Source: Streptomyces californicus (GTDB lineage: Bacteria; Actinomycetota; Actinomycetes; Streptomycetales; Streptomycetaceae). From it: a DNA stretch of 64,000 nt. Location of the stretch: assembly GCF_000717645.1 (NCBI RefSeq), contig NZ_JNZZ01000014.1:1-64000 (forward strand), given 5' to 3'. The notes under the pieces are model-generated. The model saw only the letters and a program-made list of their open reading frames with translations. It searched no databases and was not told the origin of the DNA. Position numbers and translations under genes: made by a program. Positions within the stretch are counted from its first letter, which is position 1. Every line of letters begins with the position of its first letter. Positions 61,359-64,000 of this stretch are shown here, piece by piece.

Positions 61359-61835
61359 TCAGACGCCCTCTTGCGCCCGGTTCTCGTCGAGCACCAACAT
61401 GACGTGCTCATTTCCGCCGTACCGGACTGTCCCGGTACGCCGGAAACCGTGCTTCTCCAGCAGTCGCACCGAGCCGGTGTTCCCGACGAAGGGATCGGCG
61501 TGCAGGGGACGGACCTTCTCTCGCTCCAGGAACAGCGCCAGTGCCCGCGTGCCGATTCCCCGGCCCCAGTACCGCCTGCCGAGCCAGTACCCGATGAAGC
61601 GCCGCCCCTCGTCCCACCACGCCACCGCGTTGCCCGCCAGTTCTCCATCGACGGTGATGGCCTGCACGAAGTTGGCGGGATCCCCGAGAACCTTCGTCGT
61701 CCAGTGGGTCATGAATGCCTCGCGCTCCCGAGGCACGAAATTCGACCGTTCCACGGCCTCAGGATCGTGCTCCTGCGCGAAGAACTCCTCCAGATCGACC
61801 GGTTCGACGTCTCTCAAACGCACGTGATCACTCAT
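61359..61835 (-). CDS. GNAT-family N-acetyltransferase
   Basis: 158 residues from ATG at 61835. A RimJ/RimL-type GNAT: MSDHVRLRDVEPVDLEEFFAQ at the start, the acetyl-CoA motif YWLGRRYWGRGIGTRALALFL and the NTGSVRLLEKHGFRRTGTVR ending. Substrates could be a ribosomal protein, amino acid or drug. Single gene. Confidence 0.9.
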   Translation of the reverse strand: MSDHVRLRDVEPVDLEEFFAQEHDPEAVERSNFVPREREAFMTHWTTKVLGDPANFVQAITVDGELAGNAVAWWDEGRRFIGYWLGRRYWGRGIGTRALALFLEREKVRPLHADPFVGNTGSVRLLEKHGFRRTGTVRYGGNEHVMLVLDENRAQEGV

Positions 61836-61979
61836 GCCGACGGAGTCTTCCACCAGCCACTGACACTGGCGGGGCTGATGGCCTCCGAGCTGCCGTGCGA
61901 GCAGCCGGGCCCAGCCGTGCCCGGCAGAACGGGGAGCGCCGGGGGACGACGGTCACCCGCGGACAGCGAGCAGCACGAC

Positions 61980-62009
61980 GGCCCCTGACCGATGACCTGG
62001 TCAGGGGCC
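61980..62009 (-). terminator. Terminator of tRNA-Ser(TGA)
   Basis: GGCCCCTGACC (61980-61990) and GGTCAGGGGCC (61999-62009) form an 11-bp perfect stem with an eight-base loop, ten bases past the tRNA 3' end. Confidence 0.85.
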
Positions 62010-62018
62010 GTTCATCTG

Positions 62019-62105
62019 CGGTGGGTGTGGGATTTGAACCCACGGTGACATCGCTGCCACGACGGTTTTCAAGACCGTTCCCTTAGGCCGCTCGGGCAAC
62101 CCACC
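62019..62105 (-). tRNA. tRNA-Ser(TGA)
   Basis: 87-nt class II tRNA. The acceptor GGTGGGT pairs with ACCCACC and the discriminator is G. The anticodon stem GGTCTTGAAAACC region gives TGA, reading UCA/UCG. T-arm GGTTCAAATCC. CCA not encoded. Confidence 0.97.
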
Positions 62106-62189
62106 CCGCGTCGGCGGGTCCGTCGCTGTGCAAGCCGATGGGCCGTCAGGCCCGTGAGGGCCGGTCGACGCGTGGGACAGCCTAGCCGG

Positions 62190-63992
62190 TCAGCTGTCGC
62201 CCTGACGCTGGCCCAGGGTGACTTCGGCCGTGGCCTCCTTGCCGTCGCGCTCGTACGTCAGGGTCACCTTCTCGCCCGGCTTGCGGGTCCAGATCTCGCC
62301 GATCAGGGTCGGGCCGCTGTCGATCACCGTGTCGTTGAACTTGGTGATCACGTCGCCTCCCTTGAGGCCCGCCTTGGCCGCCGGGCCGTTCGGGGTGACG
62401 GCCGGGGTGCCGCCCGTGCCCTCGGCGGAGATGGCCGCGCCGCCCGTCTTCTCCTCCATCGACACCGTCGCGCCGATCACCGGGTAGACCGGCTTGCCGG
62501 TCTTGATCAGCTGCTCCGCGACGTTCTTGGCCTGGTTGATCGGGATCGCGAAACCGAGGCCGATCGAGCCGGCCTGGGACTGGCCGAGGCCGCCGCCGGT
62601 CGACTGGATCGCGGAGTTGATGCCGATGACCGCGCCCGTCGCGTCCAACAGCGGGCCGCCGGAGTTGCCCGGGTTGATCGAGGCGTCGGTCTGCAGGGCG
62701 CTCATGTACGAGTTCTTGTTGCTCTGGCCGTCCCCGGACGCCACCGGGCGGTTCTTCGCGCTGATGATGCCCGTGGTGACCGTGTTGGAGAGGCCGAAGG
62801 GCGCGCCGATCGCGATCGTCGAGTCGCCGACCGCGACGCCCTCCGAGTTGCCCAGCGGAAGGGGCGTCAGGCCGGACGGCGGGTTCTTGAGCTTCAGGAC
62901 GGCCACGTCGTAGCCCTGGGCCCGGCCGACCACCTCGGCCGCGTACTTCTTGCCGTCGGAGAAGGTGGCGGAGAGTTCGCCGGACTCCGCCGCGGAGGCC
63001 ACCACGTGGTTGTTGGTGAGGATGTGGCCTTCCTTGTCGTACACGAAGCCGGTGCCCGTGCCGCCCTCGCCGTCGCCGCCCTGCGCGTCGATGGTGACCA
63101 CGCTGGGGAGCGCCTTCGCCGCGACTCCGGCCACCGTGCCCGCCGGACGCTTCAGATCCTTCGGGGTGTCCGACGCCGAGACCGTGGTCGAGCTGCCGGA
63201 GGAGCCGCCGTTGCGGTCGGCCGCCCAGAAGCCGAGGGCTCCGCCGATGCCGCCCGCGACGAGCGCCGCCACGGCGACGGCCGCCACCAGACCGCCCGCG
63301 CGGCTCTTGCCCGCCTTGCGCTCCGGGGAGTCGGGGCCGGTCGGGACCGGAGCGCCCCAGACCGGACCGTGGCCGCCGCCGTTGCCGATACCGCCGGCCG
63401 GGTGCCCCGCGTTGTGCCCCGCGTTCCCGCCGGCGTACGACGGCACGGCGGGCGGCGGCGGAGGCCAGGAGGCGGCGCCCGCGGGGAGGTCGGGCGCCGC
63501 TCCGTACGGGGAGCCGTGGGGCGGCTGCTGCGGCTGGGCCGGGTTCGGGTGGGCGTACGCGGGCGGGCCGGTCGGCGCGCCCTGCCCCGGGCCGCCCGGG
63601 TGCGTCGGCGATCCCTGGTACGTCGGCGCGCCCTGGTGCGTGGGGTCGTGGCGCGGTGCTTCGGCGTACGCCGGAGCGGCCGGCGCCGGGGTTCCCGCGC
63701 CGGGGGCGGGCGGGGCGGTGTCGGGCGCGTCGCCGTCGTGCACGGGGAGGCGCGCGGTGTCGTGCGCCCCTTCGTGCGACGACGCGGGCGGTTCGGGAGC
63801 CGCGTCCCGGACGGGGTCGGCCGGGGGCGGGGGCGGCGCGACGCCCTCGGCCGCCTGTCCGGAGGAGTCGGCCGCCGGCCCGGACGAGTCGGTCCGCGCG
63901 GGAGCGTCGGCCGGCACGGGAGGTGCGGACGGCGGAACGGACGGCACGTTCGGCGCCGCGTTGCCCTCGTTGCCCTCGTTCTCGGTGCTCAC
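62190..63992 (-). CDS. HtrA/DegP-like membrane-anchored serine protease
   Basis: 600 residues from GTG at 63992. About 220 cytoplasmic residues are Pro/Ala/Gly-rich. One transmembrane helix follows (GGLVAAVAVAALVAGGIGGALGFWAA, about 231-256). The trypsin-like domain has the triad His in TNNHVVAS, Asp in YDVAVLKL and Ser in NPGNSGGPLL. A single C-terminal PDZ domain (about 500-590: AAKAGLKGGDVITKFNDTVI) completes it. These proteases degrade misfolded exported proteins and respond to envelope stress. Its promoter lies beyond the window; only eight bases precede the start. Confidence 0.93.
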   Translation of the reverse strand: MSTENEGNEGNAAPNVPSVPPSAPPVPADAPARTDSSGPAADSSGQAAEGVAPPPPPADPVRDAAPEPPASSHEGAHDTARLPVHDGDAPDTAPPAPGAGTPAPAAPAYAEAPRHDPTHQGAPTYQGSPTHPGGPGQGAPTGPPAYAHPNPAQPQQPPHGSPYGAAPDLPAGAASWPPPPPAVPSYAGGNAGHNAGHPAGGIGNGGGHGPVWGAPVPTGPDSPERKAGKSRAGGLVAAVAVAALVAGGIGGALGFWAADRNGGSSGSSTTVSASDTPKDLKRPAGTVAGVAAKALPSVVTIDAQGGDGEGGTGTGFVYDKEGHILTNNHVVASAAESGELSATFSDGKKYAAEVVGRAQGYDVAVLKLKNPPSGLTPLPLGNSEGVAVGDSTIAIGAPFGLSNTVTTGIISAKNRPVASGDGQSNKNSYMSALQTDASINPGNSGGPLLDATGAVIGINSAIQSTGGGLGQSQAGSIGLGFAIPINQAKNVAEQLIKTGKPVYPVIGATVSMEEKTGGAAISAEGTGGTPAVTPNGPAAKAGLKGGDVITKFNDTVIDSGPTLIGEIWTRKPGEKVTLTYERDGKEATAEVTLGQRQGDS

Positions 63993-64000
63993 AGCTCTCT

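Overview
The window is high-GC actinobacterial chromosome, almost certainly Streptomyces. The evidence is the strong GC bias at third codon positions, frequent GTG starts, and typical Streptomyces families: paired SigF/SigN-type sigma factors, a subtilisin-inhibitor (SSI) protein, a PPOX F420-type protein, an ECF41 sigma factor and a large PAS/receiver protein. The order tadA, sigF, sigN agrees with my memory of the S. coelicolor core chromosome; I could not check it.

Layout. 1-6 kb: tadA, tRNA-Ser(CGA), a HTH/zinc-ribbon protein, a three-repeat type I-E-like CRISPR remnant, a 54-residue membrane protein, a Dabb protein, sigF and sigN. 6-18 kb: a lipoprotein, then a MarR repressor with its DHA2 efflux pump, which carries an unusual C-terminal string of carboxypeptidase-regulatory domains. 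A YceI protein bearing the same kind of domain follows, then a PPOX/2-hydroxyacid dehydrogenase pair, a TetR repressor with a second DHA2 pump, and a secreted EEP-fold phosphodiesterase. 18-31 kb: a response regulator, histidine kinase, GT2-GtrA and GT39 operon, an amidohydrolase, a DUF2797 protein, a four-helix membrane protein, an ECF41 sigma factor with its FAD oxidoreductase, and a RibD-like reductase.

31.3-44.5 kb is a 13.1-kb genomic island in the 3' half of tRNA-Arg(ACG). It is bounded by 81-bp direct repeats with one mismatch that end in the anticodon loop, and it has no visible integrase. It carries a type I restriction-modification locus (hsdM frameshifted, hsdS, hsdR), a DUF3800 protein, a NUDIX hydrolase and an XRE/TPR regulator. 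Divergent from the regulator is a tight operon of three small proteins, a radical SAM/SPASM enzyme, a 54-residue Cys-containing peptide and a GNAT acetyltransferase. A 17-bp near-perfect palindrome lies between regulator and operon. This looks like a RiPP (ribosomally made, modified peptide) system and is the best candidate for something undescribed.

44.5-64 kb: two tRNAs, the SSI protein, a 1511-residue PAS/receiver protein, an acyl-CoA synthetase, a SigE-family ECF sigma factor, and a compact five-gene operon. That operon (acyl-CoA dehydrogenase, MaoC-DUF35, acyl-CoA dehydrogenase, MaoC, thiolase-fold lipid-transfer protein) has the same parts as the mycobacterial igr steroid side-chain operon. 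Then come a primase-polymerase protein, an IS5-type remnant, a GNAT, tRNA-Ser(TGA) and an HtrA-like protease that reaches the window end.

Several regulator/target pairs have candidate operators visible as palindromes: MarR, TetR, XRE, the acyl-CoA synthetase and the igr-like operon. Intergenic regions are rich in short tandem repeats, including three separate arrays of 7-bp units.
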